Assembly: GCF_005771405.1 (NCBI RefSeq)
Contig: NZ_VAUA01000013.1
Coordinates: 60,992-124,991, forward strand
DNA length: 64,000 bases
Source: Parasedimentitalea maritima
Lineage (GTDB): Bacteria; Pseudomonadota; Alphaproteobacteria; Rhodobacterales; Rhodobacteraceae
Direction: 5' to 3'
Position 1 is the stretch's first letter. Each line of letters opens with the position of its first letter. The position numbers were made by a program, and so were the translations under genes. The notes under the pieces were generated by a model. That model did not search any database, was not told the origin of the DNA, and saw nothing but the letters and a program-made list of their open reading frames with translations. Positions 9,954-20,178 of the stretch are shown here, piece by piece.

Positions 9954-10793
9954 ATGGCTCCTATGATCAACCAAAACCTTTCACTCGCGGAACGCGCAGC
10001 GCAGGTCCTCAACACCGCTGATGGGCACGAAAAAACTGCTCTATCGCGTCACCACGCAAAAGAATGGTTTGAATCACGTACTGGAAAACGTGAGGTGATT
10101 GAGATTGGCACGGCCTCCCCGCCTCTTCACCCCGCACGGCCTGAACACCCCGAATTGCTCAACCCGCGCGATGTTCCGAAGCGAAAACCAGGAACGCCCG
10201 CTGGCAGAATTGCGCTGCTTCACGCAGTTGCGCATATTGAGTTAAACGCAGTGGACCTGCATTGGGATATCATTGCGCGCTTTTCTCATGTGCCGATGCC
10301 GATGGGGTTCTATGACGATTGGGTCAAATCCGCAGATGAAGAATCCAAACACTTCAACCTTATATGTGATTGCCTGGACACCCTTGGCAGCCACTACGGT
10401 GCTTTGCCCGCCCACACAGGTATGTGGCGCGCCGCCGAGGACACCGCCGAAGATCTGATGGGTCGTTTGGCTGTGGTTCCCATGGTGCTCGAGGCCCGCG
10501 GGCTTGATGTCACGCCCGGCATGATCGAGCTGTTCCGCAAGGCCAAGATGCCCCAAGTAATCGAGACACTAGAAGTGATTTACGCCGAAGAGGTCAGCCA
10601 TGTGGCCTATGGCAGCAAGTGGTTCCATTTTCTGTGTGGACGAGAAAACTCAGACCCCAAAGAGATCTTTCACAGCTTGGTAAGGCGCTATTTTCACAGC
10701 ACTTTAAAACCTCCGTTTAATGAAGAAAAACGAGCCGAAGCCGGGATTCCGCCAGATTTCTACTGGCCCTTGACCGAAGCTGATCCACAATAA
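9954..10793 (+). CDS. DUF455 ferritin-like protein
   Basis: 279 residues. It matches the DUF455 family, a ferritin-like di-iron-type four-helix fold of unsettled function. Candidate metal-binding positions sit in helices reading HAVAHIELNAVDLHWD, ADEESKHFNL and YAEEVSHVAYGSKW. The segment RDVPKRKPGTPAGRIALLHA, just before the first helix, is also family-typical. It is cytoplasmic, with no signal peptide. The start could be the ATG at 9954 or at 9963; the AAGGAG at about 9929 is somewhat far from both. The next gene follows after about 200 nt. Confidence 0.9.
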   Translation: MAPMINQNLSLAERAAQVLNTADGHEKTALSRHHAKEWFESRTGKREVIEIGTASPPLHPARPEHPELLNPRDVPKRKPGTPAGRIALLHAVAHIELNAVDLHWDIIARFSHVPMPMGFYDDWVKSADEESKHFNLICDCLDTLGSHYGALPAHTGMWRAAEDTAEDLMGRLAVVPMVLEARGLDVTPGMIELFRKAKMPQVIETLEVIYAEEVSHVAYGSKWFHFLCGRENSDPKEIFHSLVRRYFHSTLKPPFNEEKRAEAGIPPDFYWPLTEADPQ

Positions 10794-10995
10794 GGCTTCG
10801 GTTAAATCCACGCAGCTACTGTCTCACTTCGGTTCGGCAAAATCTTGCCCATAGCTACCAATTGTTCGCTAGGTGAACGCTGAATTGGTCAACAGGCTTG
10901 CCCAATCCTGCCTGTCTGGCTATTCCTTACCCCCTAAGGGCTGGCGCGCTCTCTGCGGCGGGCCTTTTGTAATGGGATGGCACAAGGATCAGCGC

Positions 10996-12316
<1,321 letters not shown>

Positions 12317-12327
<11 letters not shown>

Positions 12328-12856
12328 AAGCAAAATCAACGAACCCGGCGCCAAGGCCCCTGAGGCTAAAGCAACTCCGGCAGTACCGGCTTCGGCAATG
12401 GCATCGGCTCCAGCCGCGCCAGCCAAAAGCGATTTCAAGGCCAGCGCCCCTAAGGCAAAGCCACCTGCTTCCATTCTGTCTTCGGATCTGCACGTTACCG
12501 GCAACATGAAAACCACCGGTGATATTCAGGTCGAAGGTACGGTCGAAGGCGATATCCGCGCCCACCTGCTGACCATCGGCGAATCGGCCACCATCAAAGG
12601 TGAAGTGACTGCTGATGACGTCGTCATCAATGGTCGAATCGTTGGTCGTGTACGCGGGCTGAAGGTTCGCCTGACAGCAACCGCTCGTGTCGAGGGTGAT
12701 ATCATCCACAAGACCATCGCAATCGAAAGCGGCGCTCACTTCGAAGGCTCGGTTCAGCGTCAGGACGACCCATTGAACCCAGGTCGCGCTGCTGCGCCAG
12801 CCTCCAAAGCACCAGCCTCCAAAGCCGCCGCTGCTATTGCCAAAGCTGAAGGCTAA
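12317..12856 (+). CDS. Bactofilin (polymer-forming cytoskeletal protein)
   Basis: 179 residues. Bactofilins form nucleotide-independent filaments built from a right-handed beta-helix core and often direct peptidoglycan enzymes. An Ala/Pro/Lys-rich N-terminal tail (about 1-55) is followed by the core from DLHVTGNMKTTGDIQVEGTV to about residue 150, with the short repeating beta-helix pattern (GDIRAHLLTIGESATIKGEV, ADDVVINGRIVGRVRG). The tail is Ala/Pro-rich again (repeated PASKA). Its start lies inside the end of the M23 peptidase gene, so the two are translationally coupled. An intrinsic terminator follows. Confidence 0.95.
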
Positions 12857-12899
12857 GGCCAACGTCGGATCTGAACATCAGATCCCTCAAGAGTTTGAA

Positions 12900-12930
12900 C
12901 GCCACTAGAGAAATCTAGTGGCGTTTTTTA
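12900..12930 (+). terminator. Intrinsic terminator after the M23-bactofilin operon
   Basis: Perfect 10-bp stem CGCCACTAGA / TCTAGTGGCG with a GAAA tetraloop, followed by TTTTTT. It ends the plus-strand operon. Confidence 0.92.
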
Positions 12931-13006
12931 TTCCTTGCTGGCTCCTGTGCGATTGCGAGCCTCAGACACCCATCCCATATTGGACTATAGCAGTCACACA
13001 CGATCG

Positions 13007-13384
13007 CTAGTCTTCGCCGTCAACAACCGTGCGCCCCTGAACAGGATCATAACGTCCACCACCCAGATGCGCATGCCCCCAGCCCATAATCTGCAACAGG
13101 ATAGGCTCTAGTTCCTTGCCCCGCTCGGTCAGGTAGTAACGATATCTGACGGGTCGATCCTGGTAGGCTTCTCGGCTCACTGCTCCCCACTCCATCAACC
13201 GCTTCAATCGCTGCGACAACAGGTTGGTTGGCATCTTTTCTTCGCTCCCCTGCAGCTCCTGAAAGGTATGCTTCCCATGCCACATCAGATCCCGAACAAC
13301 CAACAACGTCCATTTATCGCCAAGAATTTCCAAACTGCGCGCAATGGAACACCGCGAGCGAAAATCGTGTTGTTGCTCCGGCAT
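13007..13384 (-). CDS. HxlR-family transcriptional regulator
   Basis: 125 residues. Winged-helix DNA-binding protein of the HxlR family: RCSIARSLEILGDKWTLLVVRDL opens the domain, then FQELQG...LLSQRLKRLMEWGAVSREAY forms the helix-turn-helix and wing. The N-terminal Cys next to the first helix is conserved in many members and is used for redox sensing in some; that use here is a guess. The start is the ATG at 13384 with GGGAG 6 nt upstream; the earlier ATG at 13408 directly abuts its AAGGA. It is divergent from the cysteine-synthase-like gene, with direct repeats between them. Confidence 0.93.
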   Translation of the reverse strand: MPEQQHDFRSRCSIARSLEILGDKWTLLVVRDLMWHGKHTFQELQGSEEKMPTNLLSQRLKRLMEWGAVSREAYQDRPVRYRYYLTERGKELEPILLQIMGWGHAHLGGGRYDPVQGRTVVDGED

Positions 13385-13424
13385 GACCTGCTCCCATTCG
13401 TGATACATTCCTTGCTCTTACAGC

Positions 13425-13475
13425 AGTCACTTTAAAAATGGAAGCTTGACCCGAATAGTCACTTTAAATATGAAA
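13425..13475. promoter_or_regulatory. Two direct repeats, candidate HxlR operator
   Basis: AGTCACTTTAAAnATGnAA occurs at 13425..13443 and 13457..13475, starts 32 nt apart (about three helical turns). A third partial copy, AGTCACTAAA, begins at 13475. They lie between the divergent HxlR regulator and the cysteine-synthase-like gene, upstream of both start codons. Inferred binding sites; not tested. Confidence 0.6.
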
Positions 13476-13513
13476 GTCACTAAATTCAAAACAGCACAAG
13501 GATCACAGGACCC

Positions 13514-14419
13514 ATGATTGGAAACACTCCATTGATCAAACTTCGCCACCTGACAGGTCCAGACAGCGCGGAAGTCTACGTGAAGTGGGAAGGGGCAAAC
13601 CCAACCGGCAGCATGAAAGACAGAATGGCAATGTCGATGATTGAAGGTGCAGAGCAGCGCGGCGCGTTGAAACCTGGCGGACGGGTCGTTGAATACACTG
13701 GAGGCAGCACCGGCAGCTCGCTCGCTATGATCTGCGCCACGCGCGGCTATAAGGCTCATTTTGTCTCCTCGAATGGGTTTTCACAGGAAAAACTGCAAAC
13801 CATGCGGGCCTTTGGTGCCGAGGTGGAGATTGTTCATGCAGAGGGAGGCGTCCTGACTGCAAACGTAATCAACCGCATGATTGCCCGCGCGAAAGAGTTG
13901 AGCCGTGAACCGGGTACATTTTGGCCCGATCAAGTCAACAATCTGGACAACAAACTGGGCTACCACGGCATGGCGCGTGAAATCCTCAACCAGATCGATG
14001 GCCCGGTTGATGAATTCATCATGGCGGCAGGTGGTGGCGGGTGCATCTCTGGAAATGCTGAAATTCTGAAAGCACAAAACCCCAACACCAGGATCATAGC
14101 CATCGAGCCAAACGATGTCCGCAATGTTTCCGGAGGAGATACAAGCGGCACCCACAAACTTGAAGGAATAGGCTTGTCCTTTGTGCCAACAATCCTGCGA
14201 CATGATCTCCTTAGCGACGTTATCCCTGTGACCGATGAAGACGCCTATTGGGGCGCACGGTCACTGGCCCGCCGAGAAGGCCTATTTGCGGGGATCACTT
14301 CGGGTGCAAATGTCTGGGCCGCCCTGCAACGCGCCAAAGAACTGGGTCCCGGCAAGAAAATTGTGACCGTCCTCATCGACACCGGTTTAAGGTATTTAAA
14401 CGATGACTTGTACCTGTAA
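13514..14419 (+). CDS. PLP-dependent cysteine synthase family protein
   Basis: 301 residues, fold-type II PLP enzyme. MIGNTPLIKL opens the protein, and the PLP lysine is in NPTGSMKDRMA. The phosphate- and substrate-binding loops read EYTGGSTGSSLA and AAGGGGCISGNAEILK, and the C-terminus has GITSGANVWAAL. The family covers O-acetylserine sulfhydrylases, cystathionine beta-synthases and related lyases. The loop EYTGGSTG differs slightly from the classical TSGNTG, so the true substrate is open. It is divergent from an HxlR regulator that probably controls it. A different cysteine synthase remnant lies at about 23.9 kb, and cysE at 25.5 kb. Confidence 0.88.
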   Translation: MIGNTPLIKLRHLTGPDSAEVYVKWEGANPTGSMKDRMAMSMIEGAEQRGALKPGGRVVEYTGGSTGSSLAMICATRGYKAHFVSSNGFSQEKLQTMRAFGAEVEIVHAEGGVLTANVINRMIARAKELSREPGTFWPDQVNNLDNKLGYHGMAREILNQIDGPVDEFIMAAGGGGCISGNAEILKAQNPNTRIIAIEPNDVRNVSGGDTSGTHKLEGIGLSFVPTILRHDLLSDVIPVTDEDAYWGARSLARREGLFAGITSGANVWAALQRAKELGPGKKIVTVLIDTGLRYLNDDLYL

Positions 14420-14473
14420 GACCCTACAACATAGTTGGCACATAATCTCTGGCGATGGGCGTCTTTCATTCAC

Positions 14474-15442
14474 TTATTGGGCATCCAACATCCACTCACC
14501 CTCAGGCCAGAAGGCATGAAACGCAAAAGCAAACATCACGTCATGGGCCAGATCTCGCCCCTGCCCGTCGCGCACCCGAATGGATCCCACGTCCCGTCCC
14601 GCAGCAATTTTCCCGGTATCCAGTGCCGAGGCCTGACCGGCACGCCAGGAAATCACCACCCCAGCTTCGCGGACCTCGCCTACCTCGGCAAGACGTGCCA
14701 ACGGCCAGGCCCGTGTGCCGACCCGCACCACCCGCGCCAGCGGACGAACACCGTGTGGCGGCGGTTCTCCATTGTACAAAAATGGCCGTTCAGAGCTGTC
14801 ATAGCCACGATACGGGTTACGTCCATAAGACCGGTTATAGGCAGGCTCTGCCATCACCAACCCCTCTGGATTGCGCGTCACAAACTCCTGCCAGCTCTCC
14901 ATCCAGCTCGGCAGCAGCTTTAACCTGACGCCCGTCATATCACCAACAATCCCCTGTCCCAGCGCCTGCTGCCACCAACTCTCGGTCTCGCGATCAAACA
15001 TCACCATGTCAGAGTTTCGCAGTTTTCCAGACACCCCAAAGGTCAACACACCAGCTGAGGTACGTCGATCAAACGTCATCGCAGAATTACACAGCGGACA
15101 AAACGTCACTGCAATAGGCACATCACCAATGCTGTCATTCACAATTTCATGCCAGGTCAGATAACGCAGCGGATAGGCGCGCGGTGTTTGTCCTGCAATC
15201 TCCACTGTGATGACAGGTTCACGCGCCCCAATTCCCTGCGCATCATCTGTGCCAACAAACTGTGGATTGTCCAACGCCGGGATGCCATCTCTGGGCGGCC
15301 CGCCAGACAAGATCTCGGCCCAGCTGTCAACGCTGGTTCGGCTAAAATCAGTGTTGGGCCATTCGGTGCGCCAATTTTCCGGGTCAGCGGCGGCTCCCCC
15401 AGACAGGAGAGTAAAAACAACAAGGCACGTACGCAGCAACAT
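14474..15442 (-). CDS. DUF3179 domain-containing secreted protein
   Basis: 322 residues from the ATG at 15442, which has GAGAGGGG upstream; the frame runs 30 codons further without a site. A cleavable signal peptide (LLRTCLVVFTLLSGGAAA) precedes a DUF3179 domain. Typical features are YPLRYLTWHEIVND, the Cys pair in VTFCPLCNSAMTFDR, and DRETESWWQQALG. The two cysteines in CPLC suggest a metal site or disulfide. The protein is probably periplasmic and its function is unknown. It lies downstream of the cyclophilin genes but is separated from them by a terminator. Confidence 0.9.
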   Translation of the reverse strand: MLLRTCLVVFTLLSGGAAADPENWRTEWPNTDFSRTSVDSWAEILSGGPPRDGIPALDNPQFVGTDDAQGIGAREPVITVEIAGQTPRAYPLRYLTWHEIVNDSIGDVPIAVTFCPLCNSAMTFDRRTSAGVLTFGVSGKLRNSDMVMFDRETESWWQQALGQGIVGDMTGVRLKLLPSWMESWQEFVTRNPEGLVMAEPAYNRSYGRNPYRGYDSSERPFLYNGEPPPHGVRPLARVVRVGTRAWPLARLAEVGEVREAGVVISWRAGQASALDTGKIAAGRDVGSIRVRDGQGRDLAHDVMFAFAFHAFWPEGEWMLDAQ

Positions 15443-15493
15443 ATTCAGCCCCTCTCTAGGGACCAGAATGCGCTCATCCGGGATCACAAACAC

Positions 15494-15536
15494 CAAAAAA
15501 AAGCGTGAGCAACCGACGGTCCGGCTGCTCACGCTT
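15494..15536 (-). terminator. Intrinsic terminator after the cyclophilin pair
   Basis: On the minus strand, stem AAGCGTGAGCA / TGCTCACGCTT (11 bp) with a 14-nt loop, followed by a run of eight T. It lies just downstream of the periplasmic cyclophilin gene. Confidence 0.9.
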
Positions 15537-15574
15537 CTAAAGCTGCAGAACTTCCCCCAGGAAGTTCCAAAGAT

Positions 15575-16132
15575 TTACTCGGTCACGGTTACCGTTTTCA
15601 TAACATCCGGCTGGCCAGTGACAGCTCCCGAACGCGGATGACCCAGTTTGATCGCATTCACCACATCCATGCCAGCGGTGACCTTACCCACAACGGTGTA
15701 CTGACCGTTCAGGAAATATCCGGCATCAAACATGATGAAAAACTGCGAATTGGCACTGTCAGGGCTCTGGCTGCGCGCCATACCCACAACACCTGCGTCA
15801 AACGGCATCTCCGAAAACTCGGCCGGAATATTACCCAGATCCGATCCACCGGTGCCTGCACGGCTCATGTCCATGCCCAAACGGCCATGCTCAACATCAC
15901 CGGTCTGTGCCATGAAGCCCTTGATCACACGGTGAAAAACCACACCGTCATACAGACCATTCGCGGCCAATGCTGTGATCTGCTCGACATGCTTTGGGGC
16001 AACGTCTTCGAACAAGTCGATTGTGATGGTACCATTGGCCCCTTCACCTTCAACGGCGATCTCGATGCCAGAGGCCAGCGCAGGGCTGGCCATCAGGGCA
16101 AAGGCTGCTGCAAACTTAAGCATCTGCTGCAA
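15575..16132 (-). CDS. Peptidyl-prolyl cis-trans isomerase, periplasmic cyclophilin
   Basis: 185 residues. A signal peptide (LKFAAAFALMASPALA, cleaved near residue 20) is followed by a single cyclophilin domain with FHRVIKGFMAQTGDV, PAEFSEMPFDAGVVGMARS and NSQFFIMF. It catalyses proline isomerisation of exported proteins. Its start codon lies inside the end of the upstream cyclophilin gene (17-nt overlap), so translation is probably coupled. The pair looks like a duplication in which only this copy gained an export signal. Confidence 0.95.
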   Translation of the reverse strand: MQQMLKFAAAFALMASPALASGIEIAVEGEGANGTITIDLFEDVAPKHVEQITALAANGLYDGVVFHRVIKGFMAQTGDVEHGRLGMDMSRAGTGGSDLGNIPAEFSEMPFDAGVVGMARSQSPDSANSQFFIMFDAGYFLNGQYTVVGKVTAGMDVVNAIKLGHPRSGAVTGQPDVMKTVTVTE

Positions 16133-16622
16133 CCTTAACTGAAATCATCCGGTCTGGCTCCGCAGGTGGCTCACCACGGGTGATGGCATCAACGTGATCC
16201 ATACCTTCAATAACCCGGCCATAAACGGTGTACTGGCCGTTCAGGAAATGGTTGTCGCTAAAGTTGATAAAGAACTGCGAGTTGGCGCTGTCTGGGCTGG
16301 CTGAACGAGCGGCGCCAATGGTGCCACGGTCGTGCGGCAGCTTTGAAAACTCGGCTGGTACATTAGGCAACTCGGACCCACCAGTGCCTGCGCTACGCAG
16401 GTTGAAACCGTCTTCCATGTCACCATTGGCCACATCGCCCGTCTGCGCCATGAACCCGTCAATCACCCGGTGAAAGCAGACATTGTCATACTCGCCACCA
16501 CGCGCCAGTTCCTTCATGCGATCACAATGCTGAGGGGCAACATCCGGCAGCAGTTCGATGACAACGTTACCGCCTGTCAACTCGATGATGATGGTGTTTT
16601 CTGGATCTTTAATCTCGGCCAT
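16116..16622 (-). CDS. ppiB: Peptidyl-prolyl cis-trans isomerase, cytoplasmic cyclophilin
   Basis: 168 residues, a PpiB-type cyclophilin without a signal peptide. The active-site stretch FHRVIDGFMAQTGDV and the segments PAEFSKLPHDRGTIGAARS and NSQFFINFSDN match the family. It begins MAEIKDPENTIIIELTGGNV. It is first in a two-gene unit with the exported paralogue and is divergent from pgk. Confidence 0.95.
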   Translation of the reverse strand: MAEIKDPENTIIIELTGGNVVIELLPDVAPQHCDRMKELARGGEYDNVCFHRVIDGFMAQTGDVANGDMEDGFNLRSAGTGGSELPNVPAEFSKLPHDRGTIGAARSASPDSANSQFFINFSDNHFLNGQYTVYGRVIEGMDHVDAITRGEPPAEPDRMISVKVAADA

Positions 16623-16756
16623 TTGGCTCTCCTGTCTTGTCTATTTGCGGTGATATTTAAGCTGCGTGCCACCAATTGCCAAGGGAGCATTGACTGCACA
16701 GCAAAAAGCCCCGAGATAAACGCCAGATTGACATAGGTTTTTCCAAGGAGACGGAC

Positions 16757-17947
16757 ATGGGCTGGAACACGCTGGACGATATGGAACTGGCAGGAAAACG
16801 CGTATTGCTGCGTGTTGATATCAACGTACCAGTGGACAATGGCGTGGTGAGCGACGACACCCGTATCCGCCGCGTGGCCCCCACAGTTGCCGATATCCTG
16901 GCACGCGGTGGCAGCCCAATCCTGTTGGCGCATTTTGGCCGCCCCAAGGGTCAGGTCGTACCTGAAATGTCGTTGCGCCCCCTGCAACCCGCACTGGAAG
17001 CCGCATTTGGCGCCCCTGTGGTGTTTTGCGCCGACTGCCGTGGCCCCGCGGCAGAGGCAGCCGTAGCCGCCCTGCAAGACGGTGAAATTCTGCTGCTGGA
17101 AAACACCCGATTTCATCCGGGCGAAGAAAAGAACGATACCGATCTGGCGGCAGAAATGGCCCAGCTCGGCGATATCTATTGCAACGATGCCTTCTCCGCG
17201 GCCCACCGCGCCCATGCTTCAACCGAGGCCCTGGCCCAATTGCTGCCCGCCTGTGCTGGCCGCCTGATGCAGGCAGAACTCTCCGCCCTCGAAGGCGCGT
17301 TGGGACAGCCCAAACGCCCGGTAACGGCTGTGGTTGGCGGTGCCAAGGTGTCCTCCAAGCTAGAATTGCTGGGCAATCTGGTTGAAAAGGTTGACCATCT
17401 GGTGATTGGTGGCGGTATGGCCAATACCTTCCTCGCCGCCCAGGGCATAGATGTTGGCAAATCTCTGTGCGAACACGACATGACCAGCACCGCGCTTGAA
17501 ATCATGGCCAAAGCCCAAACAGCCGGCTGCAAGATCTTGCTGCCCACCGACGTTGTTGTCGCGCGCGAGTTCAAGGCAGGCGCTGTCAATCAAACCGTCG
17601 CTGCAGACGCTTGCCCCGCTGATGCGATGATCCTGGACGCAGGTCCAGCCACCGTTGCTGCCATGGCTGATGTATTGGCGTCCTCCCAAACCCTGATCTG
17701 GAACGGCCCAATGGGTGCCTTTGAAATTCCGCCTTTCGACGCCGCGACAAATGCAGCAGCCCAACAAGCGGCCGCGCTAACCAAATCCGGTGACCTGATC
17801 AGCGTCGCTGGCGGCGGTGACACCGTGGCGGCCCTCAATCAAGCAGGCGCAGCCAAGGATTTCAGCTATATTTCCACCGCCGGCGGCGCTTTCCTGGAAT
17901 GGATGGAGGGCAAAACCCTGCCAGGTGTTGCAGCATTGACCCGGTAA
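16757..17947 (+). CDS. pgk: Phosphoglycerate kinase
   Basis: 396 residues, full length. Transfers phosphate between 1,3-bisphosphoglycerate and ADP in glycolysis, or the reverse in gluconeogenesis. The family N-terminus [16 protein letters not shown], the substrate-binding HFGRPKG, the hinge segment [18 protein letters not shown] and the nucleotide-binding [13 protein letters not shown] are all present. The ATG is preceded by AAGGAGA. It is divergent from the cyclophilin pair, with no other glycolytic gene adjacent. Confidence 0.98.
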   Translation: MGWNTLDDMELAGKRVLLRVDINVPVDNGVVSDDTRIRRVAPTVADILARGGSPILLAHFGRPKGQVVPEMSLRPLQPALEAAFGAPVVFCADCRGPAAEAAVAALQDGEILLLENTRFHPGEEKNDTDLAAEMAQLGDIYCNDAFSAAHRAHASTEALAQLLPACAGRLMQAELSALEGALGQPKRPVTAVVGGAKVSSKLELLGNLVEKVDHLVIGGGMANTFLAAQGIDVGKSLCEHDMTSTALEIMAKAQTAGCKILLPTDVVVAREFKAGAVNQTVAADACPADAMILDAGPATVAAMADVLASSQTLIWNGPMGAFEIPPFDAATNAAAQQAAALTKSGDLISVAGGGDTVAALNQAGAAKDFSYISTAGGAFLEWMEGKTLPGVAALTR

Positions 17948-18287
17948 CCCCGGTACAAAACGATCTCTCCCATCGCTGGTACCGCTAGCAAATGTCACTG
18001 TTCAAGAGTCTCTGAACAGTGTGCGGACTTGCGGTGGGAAATCGTTAACACAAGACAAAATAGAGAGAATTCCAACTCCCGGATTTCATCTAGCCTGATA
18101 TATCCCCGCCGGAGGCTGCGGCCCGCAGGGCCACCCCCAAAAAACCTTACAAAACCCTTAACGAAAAAAACTTAGGACATTGGACTCAAAGGGGATTCAC
18201 AAGCCGAATCGCCTGTGCCATAACCATTACAGACGCAGGATCAACCGGCGCTAAATAAACTTGAGCAGTACATACAGGCTATCCCAC
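17948..18287. other. Intergenic region between pgk and the ftsB-like gene
   Basis: 340 nt without a convincing gene. A perfect 9-bp stem CACTGTTCA / TGAACAGTG (17996..18021) follows pgk but lacks a T tract. A small GC palindrome, CTGCGG-C-CCGCAG, lies near 18117. The end of the region must hold the promoter of the ftsB-like gene, but I cannot place it. Confidence 0.5.
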
Positions 18288-18587
18288 GTGACCCGAAACC
18301 ACAGACCCACTCTTGGTTCATTGTCCTTTTTTGCGGCCGCATTCGCGCTCAGCGCGTATTTTACTTTTGCGGCGGTACAGGGGGATTACGGGTTATTTCG
18401 CAGGGTCGAGATCGCGGCAGAGACAGAAACTCTGGGCCGCGATCTCACCCGGCTCAATCTTGAAATCGCACAGATGGAAAACCTGACACGTCGCCTGTCC
18501 GATGATTTTCTTGACCTTGATCTTCTCGACGAACAGACCCGTTCAGTTTTGGGTGTCTTGCGCGCTGACGAAATCGTCATCCGCTAG
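18288..18587 (+). CDS. Septum formation initiator / FtsB-like protein
   Basis: 99 residues from the GTG at 18288 (MTRNHRPTLGSL); an upstream TTG at 18261 gives 108. A short cytoplasmic N-terminus, one membrane segment (about 10-33) and a periplasmic coiled coil (about 35-70) match the FtsB/DivIC family of divisome linker proteins. The VQGDYGLFRRVEIAAE stretch after the membrane segment is family-typical. It overlaps the convergent DUF6924 gene by 4 nt at the stop codons. Confidence 0.88.
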   Translation: MTRNHRPTLGSLSFFAAAFALSAYFTFAAVQGDYGLFRRVEIAAETETLGRDLTRLNLEIAQMENLTRRLSDDFLDLDLLDEQTRSVLGVLRADEIVIR

Positions 18588-19024
18588 AATTCATCGAGTG
18601 GTTTTAAGTAACCATCCTCAACACACTCTTCCACAATTTCCTCGAACAACAGGTTGCCAGTCGAAAGATTGCTTTCAACCTGCCAAATCTCGTTGAGGTG
18701 GGCCCGAAATGACGCCGCCTGACCTTCCGGGTCGATGCAGAGAACAGGGCGACCCTCCTGTGACAATGTCAGTTCATCTACAGCAAAGATGACCACTGCT
18801 TCAGGGTATGGAAACGCTTCCCTCAGCGTCTCTTCATCAGAGCCAACAAACCTTTGCGCGTCAACAAATCGCAGATCAGCGCGAAACCCCATTTCGTTTT
18901 CCACCAAACTGTCTTCACATAGCTTACGCCATTTCACGGCATTGACGTCGGTTATCAGAACCATTGGCGACGCAGAGTCTTCCAAAATATTTTCCCTTAC
19001 AAACAGGCAAATCACTGTTTTCAT
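18584..19024 (-). CDS. DUF6924 domain-containing protein
   Basis: 146 residues from the ATG at 19024, preceded by GGGGAG. Order: an N-terminal strand-helix unit (LITDVNAVKWRKLCEDS), FVDAQRFVGSDEETLREAF, VIFAVDELTL, then the conserved end RAHLNEIWQVESNLSTGNLLFEEIVE. This matches my recollection of the DUF6924 family, whose function is unknown. No membrane segment is seen. It lies between the ftsB-like gene (convergent) and pdhA (divergent). Confidence 0.7.
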   Translation of the reverse strand: MKTVICLFVRENILEDSASPMVLITDVNAVKWRKLCEDSLVENEMGFRADLRFVDAQRFVGSDEETLREAFPYPEAVVIFAVDELTLSQEGRPVLCIDPEGQAASFRAHLNEIWQVESNLSTGNLLFEEIVEECVEDGYLKPLDEF

Positions 19025-19127
19025 ATCTACCGACTCCCCATAGCATTCACCACAGATCACTGCGGAAAACAGCCCGTCTCAGGCGCGCGCAACAAAAATA
19101 CTCGCCAGCCGCGCCAAAATGATTTAT

Positions 19128-19153
19128 TAGATAGTTTAACACTAAACTATCTA
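19128..19153. promoter_or_regulatory. Perfect palindrome in the pdhA promoter region
   Basis: Arms TAGATAGTTTA and TAAACTATCTA (11 bp, perfect) with the 4-nt spacer ACAC, ending 23 nt before the pdhA start codon. A diverged copy sits at nearly the same distance before lpdA (1223..1248). The size and symmetry fit a GntR- or TetR-type dimer site; the regulator is not in this window. Confidence 0.75.
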
Positions 19154-19176
19154 GCCTACAGGGGGAGTTCACCACC

Positions 19177-20166
19177 ATGGCTGCGAGAAAAAGCGTTAAG
19201 AAAACAAATGTTTCCGCCGAAGAACTGACCGAGCACTATCGCTCGATGTTGTTGATCCGGCGATTCGAAGAAAAGGCGGGCCAGCTTTATGGCATGGGCC
19301 TGATCGGCGGCTTCTGTCACCTTTACATCGGTCAGGAAGCTGTTGTTGTGGGTCTCGAATCCGCAGCCGAAGAAGGCGACAAACGCCTGACCTCCTACCG
19401 CGACCACGGCCATATGCTGGCCTGTGGCATGGAAGCTGGCGGCGTTATGGCTGAACTCACCGGACGCGAAGGCGGCTTGTCCAAGGGTAAGGGCGGCTCG
19501 ATGCACATGTTCTCGAAAGAGAAACATTTCTACGGCGGTCACGGCATCGTTGGTGCTCAGGTGCCAATTGGTGCCGGTCTGGCCTTTGCTGACAAATACA
19601 AAGACAACGGCCGCGTTACATTCACCTACTTCGGTGACGGTGCCTCCAACCAGGGCCAAGTCTACGAGACCTTCAACATGGCCGCCCTTTGGGAACTGCC
19701 GGTGATCTTTGTCATCGAAAACAACCAATACGCCATGGGCACCTCGCAACAACGGTCCTCGGTCACACCAGACATCTACACCCGAGGCGCCGCTTTTGGT
19801 ATCCCCGGCGAAGCTGTTGATGGCATGAGCGTTCTTGCCGTAAAAGATGCTGGCGAACGCGCGGTAGCCCACTGCCGCGCGGGCAAAGGCCCCTATATCC
19901 TAGAAGTCAAAACCTACCGCTATCGTGGACACTCCATGTCGGACCCGGCCAAATACCGGACCCGCGAAGAGGTTCAGAAAATGCGCGAAGAGCGGGATCC
20001 GATTGAACAGGTCCGCGCGATGCTGCTCGAAAACAAATACGCCACCGAAGATGACCTCAAGGCCATCGACAAAGAGATCAAAGAAGTGGTCAACCAGTCC
20101 GCTGATTTTGCTCGCACCAGCCCGGAACCAGCGCTCGAAGAGCTCTGGACCGACATCTACGCTTGA
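19177..20166 (+). CDS. pdhA: Pyruvate dehydrogenase E1 component, alpha subunit
   Basis: 329 residues. Thiamine-diphosphate enzyme subunit that decarboxylates pyruvate. The TPP/Mg motif begins GDGASNQG and ends ENN (VIFVIENNQYAMGT). The phosphorylation-loop region typical of the alpha subunit reads YRYRGHSMSDPAKYRTREEV. It is first in pdhA-pdhB-pdhC, with 12 nt between stop and next start. The ATG has AGGGGGAG upstream. A perfect palindrome sits in its promoter region. Confidence 0.98.
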   Translation: MAARKSVKKTNVSAEELTEHYRSMLLIRRFEEKAGQLYGMGLIGGFCHLYIGQEAVVVGLESAAEEGDKRLTSYRDHGHMLACGMEAGGVMAELTGREGGLSKGKGGSMHMFSKEKHFYGGHGIVGAQVPIGAGLAFADKYKDNGRVTFTYFGDGASNQGQVYETFNMAALWELPVIFVIENNQYAMGTSQQRSSVTPDIYTRGAAFGIPGEAVDGMSVLAVKDAGERAVAHCRAGKGPYILEVKTYRYRGHSMSDPAKYRTREEVQKMREERDPIEQVRAMLLENKYATEDDLKAIDKEIKEVVNQSADFARTSPEPALEELWTDIYA

Positions 20167-20178
20167 GGGGATTGAAAC

